Source: Mycoplasmatota bacterium (GTDB lineage: Bacteria > Bacillota_I > Bacilli_A > Acholeplasmatales > Acholeplasmataceae). Taken from it: DNA of 40,999 bases. Location of the stretch: contig JANKMU010000015.1 of assembly GCA_024650045.1 (NCBI GenBank), positions 1 through 40,999 of the forward strand, given 5' to 3'. The notes beneath the pieces are model-generated. The model was not told the origin of the DNA. It did no database searches and saw only the letters and a program-made list of their open reading frames with translations. Of the stretch, positions 1 to 8,399 are shown in pieces. Both the position numbers and the translations under genes were made by a program. The stretch's first letter is position 1, and every line of letters starts with the position of its first letter.

Positions 1-109
1 GTAAACCATATCCAATGGGTTCTGATTGAATGATTTCTACTTTTTGATTACAGGAGCTTAATTGAAGTATAAATACCAAAAAAATGATAAGAATCAATAT
101 TTTTCTCAT
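1..109 (-). CDS. Lipoprotein N-terminus (partial, cut by window edge)
   Basis: An ORF opens with ATG at 109 behind a strong GGAGG site (about 116-120) and runs off the left edge, so only 36 residues are visible. They start MRKILILIIFLVFILQLSSC: a charged n-region, a hydrophobic stretch and an LSSC lipobox. The protein is therefore predicted to be exported, lipidated on Cys20 and anchored on the outer face of the membrane. Nothing in the visible part identifies the mature domain. Confidence 0.7.
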   Translation of the reverse strand, partial: MRKILILIIFLVFILQLSSCNQKVEIIQSEPIGYGL

Positions 110-187
110 TTGAAACCTCCGAAGTCTATATAGATGTATTATATTATATTTTTTTAAATGTGTATAATTTATTTAGACTTTTCATAA

Positions 188-221
188 AAAACAACGTATT
201 TCACAAGGTATACGTTGTTTT
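188..221 (-). terminator. Rho-independent terminator of the GDPD gene
   Basis: A 12-bp stem (AAAACAACGTAT 188-199 pairs with 210-221) has a 10-nt loop. Read on the minus strand it is followed by a run of T, and it lies 4 nt past the stop of the phosphodiesterase gene. Confidence 0.8.
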
Positions 222-225
222 ATGT

Positions 226-1275
226 TTATGGATTTACTTCATCAATAATTTGTTTAAGAATAGTCGGTCGATTTGTCATAATACCATCAGCACCATTTTG
301 AATTAATCTTCTCATCTCATCTTCATCATCGATTGTCCAATAATGAACAGCAATATTATGTTGATGTGACATCTTAATTAATGCCTTTGTAGATAGACTT
401 AAGCCGTATTGTTTAGTTGGTAGTTGAAATACGTTGACTGGGTCTCTATAAAAGAAACTTAGCCCTAACAACTGCAATACATAGAATTTAATTACACTGT
501 TTTGTTCTGGTGAAATCATTAAGAATGGATGTGTTGAATTTTTATAGTCCAGCATACTTTGGAATACTTCAGTGTGAAATGATGCCAATACGATGCGTTC
601 AAATGTTTGATAATCATCATCTAGTTCATCCATTAACTCGATCACTTTATCCAAAGCTTCTAACCCTATATCTCCATATTGTTTAATTTCAACATTAATT
701 GGATTGTTAGGAAATGCTTTAATTAAATCTTCAAGGGTGGTTGCAAGAAATTTTGTTTCATGTCTTGGCAAAATACCTTCAGGATAAATAACATCTAAAG
801 GTGTTACTGAATCTCCTAAGTAGTTCGTATAAGGTATAAATATACCTGAAACATTAAAACCATTTGATCTTGGAACAACTTCGTTATGGTACCCAAAATC
901 AATTTCTTGTTCGATTAAATCACTATAATTCGTTTCTATAATTAATGTATTGGTTAAAGTTGTTTTACGATCAAGTGTCGTATCATGAGATAAGATTATA
1001 ACTCCATCTTTCGTTAAACTCACATCGGTTTCCATCATCACATTTGAATCAACATGATAAGCATTATAGAATGCTTCTAGTGTATTATCTGGAAACTCAT
1101 GATTTCCTCCACCGTGAGCGATTAATAAAACATCTTGATCACTTGTTTTTATAAATGGATTCGTTCCTTCAACATTTTGAGGTCTAGGAAGAAATAAGAA
1201 TATAATATAAATAAGAATAAGTCCTAATATAATTTTTTTAGCAATAGCTTTTTTACTTCTCTTCTTGTCTTCCAT
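226..1275 (-). CDS. Membrane-anchored glycerophosphodiester phosphodiesterase family protein
   Basis: A 349-residue GDPD-family TIM-barrel protein that would hydrolyse glycerophosphodiesters to sn-glycerol-3-phosphate and an alcohol. One N-terminal transmembrane segment (about residues 14-30) after a Lys/Arg-rich start puts the catalytic domain outside the membrane. Family motifs: the loop HGGGNHEFPDNT from His54, ETD (82-84) followed by SLTKDG, then SHD with His97, and a C-terminal NGADGIMTNRP. The usual HRG at the active site reads HGG here, and PENT reads PDNT. The start is ATG at 1275 with an AGGGAGG site. It is monocistronic with its own terminator; the natural substrate, perhaps deacylated lipid or teichoic-acid-type polymer, cannot be told from sequence. 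Confidence 0.85.
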   Translation of the reverse strand: MEDKKRSKKAIAKKIILGLILIYIIFLFLPRPQNVEGTNPFIKTSDQDVLLIAHGGGNHEFPDNTLEAFYNAYHVDSNVMMETDVSLTKDGVIILSHDTTLDRKTTLTNTLIIETNYSDLIEQEIDFGYHNEVVPRSNGFNVSGIFIPYTNYLGDSVTPLDVIYPEGILPRHETKFLATTLEDLIKAFPNNPINVEIKQYGDIGLEALDKVIELMDELDDDYQTFERIVLASFHTEVFQSMLDYKNSTHPFLMISPEQNSVIKFYVLQLLGLSFFYRDPVNVFQLPTKQYGLSLSTKALIKMSHQHNIAVHYWTIDDEDEMRRLIQNGADGIMTNRPTILKQIIDEVNP

Positions 1276-1320
1276 AAAAAAACCTCCCTATTTTTTTATT
1301 ATACACAAAATATAGTTCAG

Positions 1321-1348
1321 ATATTAGTTTTTTGTTTCAAAATGTCAA
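1321..1348 (-). promoter_or_regulatory. Candidate sigma-A promoter of the GDPD gene
   Basis: On the minus strand a perfect TTGACA (1348-1343) is followed after 16 nt by TAATAT (1326-1321), about 45 nt upstream of the ATG. A TATAAT at 1303-1298 without a good -35 is an alternative. Confidence 0.4.
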
Positions 1349-1398
1349 TAACATGAAATATATTTTATCTTTAGTTATAATATAGATGAGGTGATTAG

Positions 1399-2271
1399 AT
1401 GAACAAATTTATTAAAGGAGCATTGGTTGCTAATGCTGCAGCCATGGGTTATAACTGGATTTATAACATGCCATACTTAGAAAAACTATCAAAAGAACAA
1501 AGTCTTGTGTTTCAAAAGGCAGACCCTGCACAATATGAACGTGCAAAAAAATCTTACTATGTTTATCCAAAAGCAGAAATAGGTGATGTGTCTGTTCAAG
1601 GTGAAGTCTTAAAATGGCTTTATATAGCAATGAAGGCCAACCCTGAACTAACACCTGAAGATTATGAAAAATTAGTGTTTGAACAATTTCAGCCTGGTGG
1701 AGATTACCAAGGTTATATTGAATCATATGGTAAGAGACTGGTCATTAATAAGTTAAGTGAAATCTTAAAATTAGAGATTGAAAAAATTGAGCAAACAGAT
1801 GATCAATTGGTTGGTATTGTTCCTTATCTGGTATGCAAGGAACTTGGTTTACCAAATGAAAAAGCAATCGAACTCAAAAATACTTTTACCAATAAAACAG
1901 AGTACAATGATATTTTTGAAATGTTTGATCATATTATTGAAGACTCTAAAAAAACATCCTTGAAAGAAGCTTTAGAAAAGAATATTAAGTATGCCCCAAA
2001 GGATTATCATGATAAATTAAAAAAGGCACTTGAAATGGAAGATACCAAAAAATTTATCATAGAACATTCTGGAACGGATTGTCACATCCCGAGATCTATT
2101 CCACTTATTTATCATTTACTTTATCATTCAAAAGATTTTGAAGATGCAGTTAATAAAAATGTATTAATTGGTGGTGCGAGTTGTGATCGTGGATTAGTTA
2201 TTGGAGCTATCATGTCTCAAGTATCTGATATTCCTGATGCATGGATAAAAAAAACTAAACTAAATTTCTAA
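1399..2271 (+). CDS. ADP-ribosylglycohydrolase-fold protein with altered metal site
   Basis: A 290-residue protein of the all-helical ADP-ribosylglycohydrolase superfamily. The N-terminal helix GALVANAAAMGYNWIY (from residue 7) and the C-terminal GGASCDRGLVIGA (about 258-270) match the two hallmark segments, normally rich in Asp that bind the Mg ions used to remove ADP-ribose. Here the first segment has Asn where many members have Asp, and the second reads GGAS instead of GGD. Catalysis may therefore differ or be lost. It resembles a branch whose members keep an xRGxVIGA C-terminus. The start is ATG after GAGGTGATT. It is a single gene closed by a terminator shared with the convergent MFS gene. 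Confidence 0.65.
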   Translation: MNKFIKGALVANAAAMGYNWIYNMPYLEKLSKEQSLVFQKADPAQYERAKKSYYVYPKAEIGDVSVQGEVLKWLYIAMKANPELTPEDYEKLVFEQFQPGGDYQGYIESYGKRLVINKLSEILKLEIEKIEQTDDQLVGIVPYLVCKELGLPNEKAIELKNTFTNKTEYNDIFEMFDHIIEDSKKTSLKEALEKNIKYAPKDYHDKLKKALEMEDTKKFIIEHSGTDCHIPRSIPLIYHLLYHSKDFEDAVNKNVLIGGASCDRGLVIGAIMSQVSDIPDAWIKKTKLNF

Positions 2272-2274
2272 AAA

Positions 2275-2304
2275 AATAGAGGCGAATTGCCTCTATTATT
2301 TTTT
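2275..2304. terminator. Bidirectional terminator
   Basis: The stem AATAGAGGC (2275-2283) pairs with GCCTCTATT (2289-2297), with a T-run on the plus strand and an A-run on the other side. It serves the ARH-like gene (+) and the MFS gene (-), which converge here. Confidence 0.8.
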
Positions 2305-2314
2305 GTGTGTTTTC

Positions 2315-3520
2315 TTATTCTATTACAGTCTTTCTTCTTTTTTCTAAGAGATAGACAATTCCTAATAACAAGACGCCTAATAAGAAGAATATACTACTAA
2401 AGTCAAATAGTAATAACGGTGATTTTTCATAAATAAATCCACCAATTAAAGGACCTAGTACCATGCCAATCGATACAAACGATTGTCTAATGCCCATAAC
2501 TGTACCATATTTCTCTTCTTTTGCTTGCAGGGATATATAACTTTGTTCTAATGGTTGATAGATTGCTTTAAAAATAACGTATATCATGAATATGGTATAC
2601 ATAACAAGTAAAAACTGGTTTGCTCTAAAGACATAGAAAATAATTAAAGCACTTAATATATGAATAATAGATATGGTTACAAGTTGTTTTTTAAACTTAG
2701 AAAAAATTGGAACAATTAAGATGCTTGCGAATAGTGATACTAATCCTGTTGCCATTACAAATGTACCTAATTGTTGAGGATTATATCCTAACTCATTAAA
2801 ATAGACGTCAATGTACCTGCTGACATTCATACTTCCAATTGTCATAAAGGTTAATGAAATTAAGAAAATAAGTAAACTTGGTTCAATATTGGTTACTTGT
2901 TTTAAAGCTTTAAAGAATGTTACTTTCTTAATACTTAACTCAACCTTCTTAACTTCTTTAAAAACAAAAATAATAAGTACAACATATAAAGTATTAAGTA
3001 ATGATTGGATTAAAAAGATAATTCTAAAATCAGATGTTCCTAAAATTGATGTTGCTAATGTATTGGTTGAAAGGAACCCACCAACCCAATACCCTAACGA
3101 AGCACCTAAAGTGAATGCTGCCGCTGTGTATGCTAAATGTTTTGCTCGATCATTAGGCTTTGATATCGAAATGACATGACTTGTAAAAATCGTGATTGAA
3201 CTTGCAACACCGAATCCACTTAAGAATCTAAAAAATACCATTAAATATTGATTATTGCTATAAGCAAAGAAAAATTGACCAATACTATATAATAATAAAC
3301 CAATGATTATATAGATTTTCTTCTTTCCTTGATCACTCAATACGCCCCAAATCGGTCCACCTAACATTAAACCAAAGCTCATGGATGCAAAAAAGACACC
3401 AAACATATAGTCTTGTATACCGAGTTCTCTAACAAATGCTGGAGTAACCGGGTGACCAAGATTATGTATGGTAGCTTGAATGATGTAAAATATTATGATT
3501 AGATAAACTGTTTTTTTCAC
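2315..3520 (-). CDS. Major facilitator superfamily transporter
   Basis: A roughly 401-residue, 12-helix MFS permease of the drug/sugar efflux type. The loop between TM2 and TM3 carries the MFS motif A as GPIWGVLSDQGKKK, and TM helices are spaced evenly along the protein. The open frame extends upstream to 3595, but that stretch contains the promoter and two operator palindromes. GTG at 3520, reading VKKTVYLIII and preceded by GGTGAAACA, is the likely start. The substrate cannot be predicted. It lies downstream of, and in the same direction as, csoR, but a terminator separates them and the gene has its own promoter. Confidence 0.8.
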   Translation of the reverse strand: MKKTVYLIIIFYIIQATIHNLGHPVTPAFVRELGIQDYMFGVFFASMSFGLMLGGPIWGVLSDQGKKKIYIIIGLLLYSIGQFFFAYSNNQYLMVFFRFLSGFGVASSITIFTSHVISISKPNDRAKHLAYTAAAFTLGASLGYWVGGFLSTNTLATSILGTSDFRIIFLIQSLLNTLYVVLIIFVFKEVKKVELSIKKVTFFKALKQVTNIEPSLLIFLISLTFMTIGSMNVSRYIDVYFNELGYNPQQLGTFVMATGLVSLFASILIVPIFSKFKKQLVTISIIHILSALIIFYVFRANQFLLVMYTIFMIYVIFKAIYQPLEQSYISLQAKEEKYGTVMGIRQSFVSIGMVLGPLIGGFIYEKSPLLLFDFSSIFFLLGVLLLGIVYLLEKRRKTVIE

Positions 3521-3544
3521 TGTTTCACCATTTATTATCTCAAT

Positions 3545-3568
3545 TTGTACAACATCATTATTGTACAA
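3545..3568 (-). promoter_or_regulatory. Double TTGTACAA operator in front of the MFS gene
   Basis: The 8-bp palindrome TTGTACAA occurs at 3545-3552 and again at 3561-3568, with centres 16 bp apart. The distal copy contains most of the -10 element TACAAT (3565-3560), so a dimeric repressor bound here would block the promoter. The regulator is not identified. Confidence 0.55.
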
Positions 3569-3588
3569 GATAATTGAATAAAAAACAA
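3560..3588 (-). promoter_or_regulatory. Promoter of the MFS gene
   Basis: TTGTTT (3588-3583), a 17-nt spacer and TACAAT (3565-3560) on the minus strand. The -35 box overlaps the T-run of the preceding csoR terminator. Confidence 0.5.
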
Positions 3589-3611
3589 TCATCAAGCTAG
3601 ATGATTGTTTT
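3582..3611 (-). terminator. Terminator of the copZ-copA-csoR operon
   Basis: The stem AAAACAATCATC (3582-3593) pairs with GATGATTGTTTT (3600-3611) and is followed by T-rich sequence on the minus strand, a few nucleotides past the csoR stop. Confidence 0.8.
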
Positions 3612-3616
3612 GTTTG

Positions 3617-3880
3617 TTATTTTAAATAGATTTTTAAAACATCAAGAACTTCATTCATTTTTTCTTCATTTGTACCATCTGTAAATGAATCTCTTACACA
3701 TGAGTCAATATGATTTTTTAAAATGCTTAAGTTTGCTTTTTTGAGTAAAGCTTGAACTGCCATCACTTGATTTGAAATATCAACACAATATCGTTGATCT
3801 TCTGTCATTTTAATAATTGCTTCAATTTGACCTTTAGCTGTTTTTAATAAATTGAGTGCTTCTGTATTATCATGCTTCAT
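3617..3880 (-). CDS. csoR: Copper-sensing repressor CsoR
   Basis: An 87-residue four-helix DUF156 repressor. Cys32, His57 and Cys61 reproduce the C-H-C Cu(I) site of CsoR with exactly the family spacing (25 and 4 residues). Cu(I) binding releases the protein from DNA and derepresses copper efflux. Its ATG at 3880 overlaps the end of copA by 11 nt, so it is the last gene of the operon it most likely controls through the CsoR box at 6568-6588. The C-H-C pattern argues against the nickel and formaldehyde (RcnR/FrmR) branches of the family. Confidence 0.9.
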   Translation of the reverse strand: MKHDNTEALNLLKTAKGQIEAIIKMTEDQRYCVDISNQVMAVQALLKKANLSILKNHIDSCVRDSFTDGTNEEKMNEVLDVLKIYLK

Positions 3881-6332
3881 AAGCTACCTCCGTTTGTGTT
3901 TCTAAATCAACTTTTTTAAGTCTTAATGAATTATAGACAACATTAAGTGAACTCATAGACATTGCAGCTGCACCAATCATTGGATGTAATAAACCAAACA
4001 TTGCAAATGGTATAGCTACTGCATTATAAAACCATGCCCAAAAGTAATTCTCTTTGATTTTTCTAAATATAGCTTTAGATAATTTAATTGCTGATAATAT
4101 GGTTTCTAGATCTCCTCTAACTAAAGTGACATCAGCAGCTTCAATCGCAATATCAGTTCCTGTTCCTATGGCGATCCCTACGTTTGCTTGTTTTAAAGCT
4201 GGTGCATCATTGATACCATCACCAACCATCGCAACTAAGCCATATTGTTTTTGTAAGTTTTTTATTTCATCAACTTTTCCATCAGGTAAGACATCTGAGA
4301 TAACATGTGAAATACCAGCTTTGCTAGCTATCGCTTGTGCTGTACGTTTGTTATCTCCTGTAATCATTGCTGTTTTGATTCCTAATTTTTCAATCGCAAG
4401 AATTGCTTGTTTCGCATTTGGTTTTAAATCATCTGCGACAGCAATAAGTCCTAATGCTTCTTTATTTTTGGCAACAATCATAACAGTTTTTGCTTCATTT
4501 TCTAATTCAACCATTTGATCTTCAAGTTTTTTGATATTGATTTTTTGATCGTCCATCAGTTTTCTGTTACCAACAAAGATTAAATCATCGTTTAATTGTC
4601 CCTTGATACCTTTACCTGTAATGGCTTCAAATTTAGAGACTTTAACAATTTTTATTTTTTCTTCTTTTGCTTTTTCGATAATTGCATGCGCTAATGGGTG
4701 CTCTGATCCTGCTTCAATAGATGCTGCAATCATTAGCATTTCTTGTTGATCTTTTGATAGTGAAACTATATTGGTAACTACTGGTTTTCCATAGGTTAGT
4801 GTACCTGTTTTGTCAAATGCAATCACTTTAATATCTTTTAAGGTTTGAACTGCTTCACCATTACGAATTAATATACCTCTTTCAGCACCGATACCACTAC
4901 CCACCATTAATGCAGTTGGTGTACCAAGACCTAATGCACAAGGACATGCAATGACTAAAACAGCTGTTGCAGTCACAAACGCTAAGGTAAGTGGTGTTTG
5001 ATCTGTATTCACCCAAGGTAAGATGCTTTCTACTGCGCTCAATATATTAATATGGAAACCCGTAAATACATTAAATGAAATAAATGTTAACACGGTTAAT
5101 ACCATGATTGCTGGAACAAAGTACCCCGTAATACGGTCTGCAAACTCTTGTATAGGAACTTTAGAACCTTGGCATGCTTCAACAAGTTCAATGACTTGTG
5201 CTAAGAATGTATCATTTCCTACTTTAGAAACTTTAACCTTAAGTAACCCTTGTTTATTAATGGTTGCTCCAATGACAGGATCATTTACTTTTCTTTTAAC
5301 AGGCATTGATTCACCTGTTGCAAGTGCTTCATCAATTAAACTCTCACCTTCGATAATAATACCATCAGTTGGTATTTTTTCTCCTGGTCTAATGACCATA
5401 ACATCTCCGACTGATAATTCACTCGTTAAAACTTCAATTTCTTCTCCATCAACGATGATTTTAGCAGTTTTCGCCCCAAGTTCTATAAGTTTCTTAATCG
5501 CTTGTGAAGCTCTACCTTTTGCTCTTGTTTCTAAATATTTACCAATTAAATGGAATGTCATAATCGTAGCTGCCATTTCAATAAATGTCGTAATTGGGAA
5601 AAAGAGTCCAAGTAAACCTATTAAATACGGTGGTAGGGACCCTAAAGAAACTAAGACATCCATGTTAGGTCTACCACTTTTAAGTGACTTAAAACTAGCT
5701 TTATGGACGTGTGCGCCTAAATAAAATACAATGGGTGCTGCAAGGAGTGCAGTAATGACTGTATAAAATGGAATGGTGATGATAAACATGTGAATCACCA
5801 TTAAAGACATGATTAAAGAAGCTATTGCTGCTGACAATAACATTTTCTTTTTAGCTTTTTGCATTTTAAGAACATCTGGATCAATGGATTGATCTATTTC
5901 TTCTTCTAATAGTAAGTCATAACCGATATCTTGGACAGCTTTTTTAATTTGACTGATTTTTAAAATATCAGTATCGTAAGTTAAAGTCATTTTATCATTT
6001 GCTATATTGACTGCAACTTCTTTGACACCATCTAATGCTTTGACGGCATGATCAACATTCCCTGCACATGTAGCACATGTCATACCTTCAACACGCATAG
6101 TTATCGATTTAATATTTTGTTTAATGAGTGTTGCATCATATCCAACACTTTCAATAGCTTCGATGATACCTTCATTTTGAATGATTGATTCATCAAAAGT
6201 TATAATCGCTGTATCAGTAGCAAGATTAATATTTGCTTCAATAATACCTTCTTGTTTATTTAAAACACGATCGATACTTTGAGCACATGAAGCGCATGTC
6301 ATCCCAATGATGTTATACTTTAATGTTTTCAT
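3870..6332 (-). CDS. copA: Copper-exporting P1B-type ATPase CopA
   Basis: An 820-residue heavy-metal pump. Two N-terminal HMA domains carry MTCASC (11-16) and MTCATC (84-89). Transmembrane helices follow, then the actuator motif TGES, the Cu-binding membrane motif CPC within ACPCALGLGTP (about 462), the phosphorylation motif DKTGTLT (about 505), an SEHPLA HP motif and the hinge GDGINDAP (about 702). This set identifies a Cu(I) exporter that transfers copper out of the cytoplasm at the cost of ATP. It is the second gene of the operon: copZ precedes it with a 4-nt overlap, and csoR follows with an overlap. Confidence 0.96.
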   Translation of the reverse strand: MKTLKYNIIGMTCASCAQSIDRVLNKQEGIIEANINLATDTAIITFDESIIQNEGIIEAIESVGYDATLIKQNIKSITMRVEGMTCATCAGNVDHAVKALDGVKEVAVNIANDKMTLTYDTDILKISQIKKAVQDIGYDLLLEEEIDQSIDPDVLKMQKAKKKMLLSAAIASLIMSLMVIHMFIITIPFYTVITALLAAPIVFYLGAHVHKASFKSLKSGRPNMDVLVSLGSLPPYLIGLLGLFFPITTFIEMAATIMTFHLIGKYLETRAKGRASQAIKKLIELGAKTAKIIVDGEEIEVLTSELSVGDVMVIRPGEKIPTDGIIIEGESLIDEALATGESMPVKRKVNDPVIGATINKQGLLKVKVSKVGNDTFLAQVIELVEACQGSKVPIQEFADRITGYFVPAIMVLTVLTFISFNVFTGFHINILSAVESILPWVNTDQTPLTLAFVTATAVLVIACPCALGLGTPTALMVGSGIGAERGILIRNGEAVQTLKDIKVIAFDKTGTLTYGKPVVTNIVSLSKDQQEMLMIAASIEAGSEHPLAHAIIEKAKEEKIKIVKVSKFEAITGKGIKGQLNDDLIFVGNRKLMDDQKINIKKLEDQMVELENEAKTVMIVAKNKEALGLIAVADDLKPNAKQAILAIEKLGIKTAMITGDNKRTAQAIASKAGISHVISDVLPDGKVDEIKNLQKQYGLVAMVGDGINDAPALKQANVGIAIGTGTDIAIEAADVTLVRGDLETILSAIKLSKAIFRKIKENYFWAWFYNAVAIPFAMFGLLHPMIGAAAMSMSSLNVVYNSLRLKKVDLETQTEVAYEA

Positions 6333-6544
6333 GCTCTTAATTCTGCTTTATATCCGATTCTATTAATGGTATCGATAATGGTTTGATCATTAGTTTGTGC
6401 CTCATCATAAGTAACAACGACTTTATTTTCCATTTGTTCAACTTCAATATCTGTTATTGCTTTATTTCTTGAAAGCACACGTTTAACACTTTGTGCACAA
6501 CCTCCACATGTCATCCCTGTAACTTTATATTCTACTGTTTTCAT
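6329..6544 (-). CDS. copZ: Copper chaperone CopZ
   Basis: A 71-residue stand-alone HMA domain with the ferredoxin-like fold and metal loop MTCGGC (Cys13, Cys16). It delivers Cu(I) to the N-terminal HMA domains or platform of CopA. The frame is open upstream to 6622, but that stretch holds the promoter and operator; ATG at 6544 has a GAAAGAGGT site and gives the normal family length. The stop overlaps the copA start (ATGA type), implying coupled translation. It is first gene of copZ-copA-csoR. Confidence 0.92.
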   Translation of the reverse strand: MKTVEYKVTGMTCGGCAQSVKRVLSRNKAITDIEVEQMENKVVVTYDEAQTNDQTIIDTINRIGYKAELRA

Positions 6545-6567
6545 TTGATTTACCTCTTTCTTATTTT

Positions 6568-6588
6568 TACCCCTCATATGGGGGGGTA
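6568..6588 (-). promoter_or_regulatory. CsoR operator (copper box)
   Basis: The imperfect palindrome TACCCC-N8/9-GGGGTA (G/C island in AT-rich DNA) lies directly downstream of the -10 box of copZ. It has the form of known CsoR boxes of Firmicute copZA operons. The operon encodes its own CsoR, supporting autoregulation. Confidence 0.85.
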
Positions 6589-6593
6589 TTTTT

Positions 6594-6622
6594 ATTCTAT
6601 ATGAATTTAGTTCAAAAGTCAA
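6594..6622 (-). promoter_or_regulatory. Promoter of copZ-copA-csoR
   Basis: TTGACT (6622-6617), 17-nt spacer, TAGAAT (6599-6594) on the minus strand. The predicted transcription start falls in the CsoR box. Confidence 0.75.
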
Positions 6623-6644
6623 GTTCGAAGACTTTATTTTGACA

Positions 6645-6669
6645 TAAAAAAACCTCTATTGCTAGAGGT
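6645..6669 (-). terminator. Terminator of the nitronate monooxygenase-like gene
   Basis: The stem ACCTCTA (6652-6658) / TAGAGGT (6663-6669) with a 4-nt loop is followed on the minus strand by a seven-T run. Confidence 0.8.
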
Positions 6670-6690
6670 CTTGTTATACTATTTTTTTAC

Positions 6691-8142
6691 TTAAGATGTA
6701 GGATTTAATTTCCCACCTAAAAGAACACGTAAAACATCAATTGCATGATATACGCTTTCGCCTTTAGGCATAAATCTCAATACATATTTTAAATCATCAC
6801 CAGATGTCACGATTGGTAGTTCTTTAGAACCATCTCTTCGTTCTTGACCGAATCCTAATGTTGAGACTAAACCGTTGCATAAACAACGTCTTCCTTCAGT
6901 ATCTTCAAGTTTACCACCTTTGGCAACATAATCCTTAACTGGTTCTGCTGGACAGCGATATCCAATTTTCCCATTATCTTTTTTATATGGTTCTCTAAGA
7001 TAACCTAAATCACAGATACGTTGTCTTTTTTCAGCAACTTCTGGAATGCCCATCGTTCCTTCTACTTCAACAACTTTAAAAGGGAAACCTGTTGGTGATG
7101 CACGTGGATCGGTTCTTACTTTCGCAATACCTTTTCTAACTGCATCCAATATTTTATGTTTTAAACTCTTTTCCATACCTGATTCTTCACAAAATGCGAA
7201 AGCAGTACCAACTTGTACACCTTGTGCACCCATTTGTTTAGCCAATTGTACTTGTTCATAAGAACCAAAGCCTCCAGCCATCCAAAAAGGAAGACCTAGA
7301 ACTTTAATTGCAGGAACATCAATGATATCGCGTTCACCATAAATTGGTTCTCCGGTTTCTGATAGTTGTACCTTACCTCTTGGTGATGCATTATGTCCAC
7401 CAGCAACTGGTGCTTCTAATACAAACCCATCAGGACTACCGAAAGTTGATCTTGATAAGTGTGTTGCTAGGGTTGCTGAACTTACGATTGCTAAAAATTT
7501 AGGTCTTTTAAGTTTGGGAAGCTCGTTTTCTCCAGCAAACTCTTTGGGTGAGAAATGAGCTAGTGTTGGTTCTTTACTATCATCTTCAGCAACTTTGATT
7601 GGAAGACTTGTATCTAGATTTTGCGATAACTCATCTAATGCTTTTGGAATACGAATAGGAATACCAGCACCCATGAGGACATAGTCAACATCTGCTAATA
7701 ATGCGCCATAAAGTGAAGGTAATGTCGGAACTTGAACTTTTTCTAGTAAATTAAGCCCAATCACACCATGATGTCCTGCTTTAGCCAAATAGACTTCTAC
7801 AAAGTTAGCAAGCACAGTAAGTTCTAGTAAATCTCTACCATATTCTATCGTAGGCATTGGAACTTGTTTATATTTGTCTTTACCTTCTTGATTAGGATTT
7901 GGAGCATACTTTGTTCTTATCCGTTCAGCAATCTCTGGAAACGGAAAAGCTGAGATAGCCCAATTTACATGACCATCTGGATCTCCATCCATGAGTTTTC
8001 TTGCCAAAGTCAATGCGACTGCTGTTCCTGATACAACGCCTAGTTGTCCATGCATAGATACAATTCTTGCGAGTTGCCAACTAGAAACACCTACACCCAT
8101 ACCACCTTGAATGATTTCAGGATATTTTTGATTATCTAGCAT
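6691..8142 (-). CDS. Nitronate monooxygenase / 2-nitropropane dioxygenase-like flavoprotein
   Basis: A 483-residue FMN-binding TIM barrel of the NMO family (oxidative denitrification of alkyl nitronates; FabK-type enoyl reductases share the fold). Seen: QGGMGVGVS near the N-terminus, EAPVAGGHN in the middle, the FMN phosphate segment GGFGS followed by GAQGVQVGTAFAF, and a C-terminal tail with RCLCNGL and GFGQERRDG that belongs to a longer subfamily of about 480 residues. Because that subfamily is poorly characterised, the substrate is uncertain. A strong GGAGAGTGA site precedes the ATG at 8142. A short ORF with its own ribosome-binding site overlaps this start. Confidence 0.8.
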   Translation of the reverse strand: MLDNQKYPEIIQGGMGVGVSSWQLARIVSMHGQLGVVSGTAVALTLARKLMDGDPDGHVNWAISAFPFPEIAERIRTKYAPNPNQEGKDKYKQVPMPTIEYGRDLLELTVLANFVEVYLAKAGHHGVIGLNLLEKVQVPTLPSLYGALLADVDYVLMGAGIPIRIPKALDELSQNLDTSLPIKVAEDDSKEPTLAHFSPKEFAGENELPKLKRPKFLAIVSSATLATHLSRSTFGSPDGFVLEAPVAGGHNASPRGKVQLSETGEPIYGERDIIDVPAIKVLGLPFWMAGGFGSYEQVQLAKQMGAQGVQVGTAFAFCEESGMEKSLKHKILDAVRKGIAKVRTDPRASPTGFPFKVVEVEGTMGIPEVAEKRQRICDLGYLREPYKKDNGKIGYRCPAEPVKDYVAKGGKLEDTEGRRCLCNGLVSTLGFGQERRDGSKELPIVTSGDDLKYVLRFMPKGESVYHAIDVLRVLLGGKLNPTS

Positions 8143-8221
8143 CTTGAATCACTCTCCAAACTACACATAATGATGTGTCATTTATATTTGTGAATCTACT
8201 TACTTCATTTTGATTCTTCAT
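8132..8221 (-). CDS. Putative 29-residue leader peptide upstream of the NMO gene
   Basis: ATG at 8221 is preceded by a strong AAGGAGAT site and opens a 29-codon frame, MKNQNEVSRFTNINDTSLCV and onward, ending at TAA 8134-8132. It overlaps the first codons of the NMO gene in another frame, so ribosomes finishing it would be next to the NMO ribosome-binding site. This could be a translational-coupling or regulatory leader, or a small protein. No homologue is recognised and its composition is not biased towards one amino acid. Confidence 0.45.
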   Translation of the reverse strand: MKNQNEVSRFTNINDTSLCVVWRVIQDAR

Positions 8222-8312
8222 GTCTAATCTCCTTTTTGATTTTGGAAATACTTTTATATAGAACCAATAAACACGATTTGACTTGTGTTTTAAGATTTAT
8301 CATTATTAATGA

Positions 8313-8341
8313 ATTATATCAATTAAACCATATTTTTACAA
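8313..8341 (-). promoter_or_regulatory. Promoter of the leader ORF and NMO gene
   Basis: TTGTAA (8341-8336), 17-nt spacer, TATAAT (8318-8313) on the minus strand. It predicts an mRNA leader of about 85 nt before the small ORF; a weak hairpin AAACAC/GTGTTT lies in that leader (about 8270-8291). Confidence 0.5.
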
Positions 8342-8399
8342 TTATTTTGAACCTCAAATTAATTTCACATTTTATCACATGAAATGATTTATAAATATA

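Noticed and set aside
3521-3595. Upstream ATG start for the MFS transporter
   Set aside because: This stretch holds the promoter and operator palindromes and would add a non-conserved tail; GTG 3520 has a ribosome site.
5023-5724. Long open frame on the plus strand inside copA (233 codons)
   Set aside because: It is antisense to a well-conserved P-type ATPase and has no ribosome-binding site or recognisable domain.
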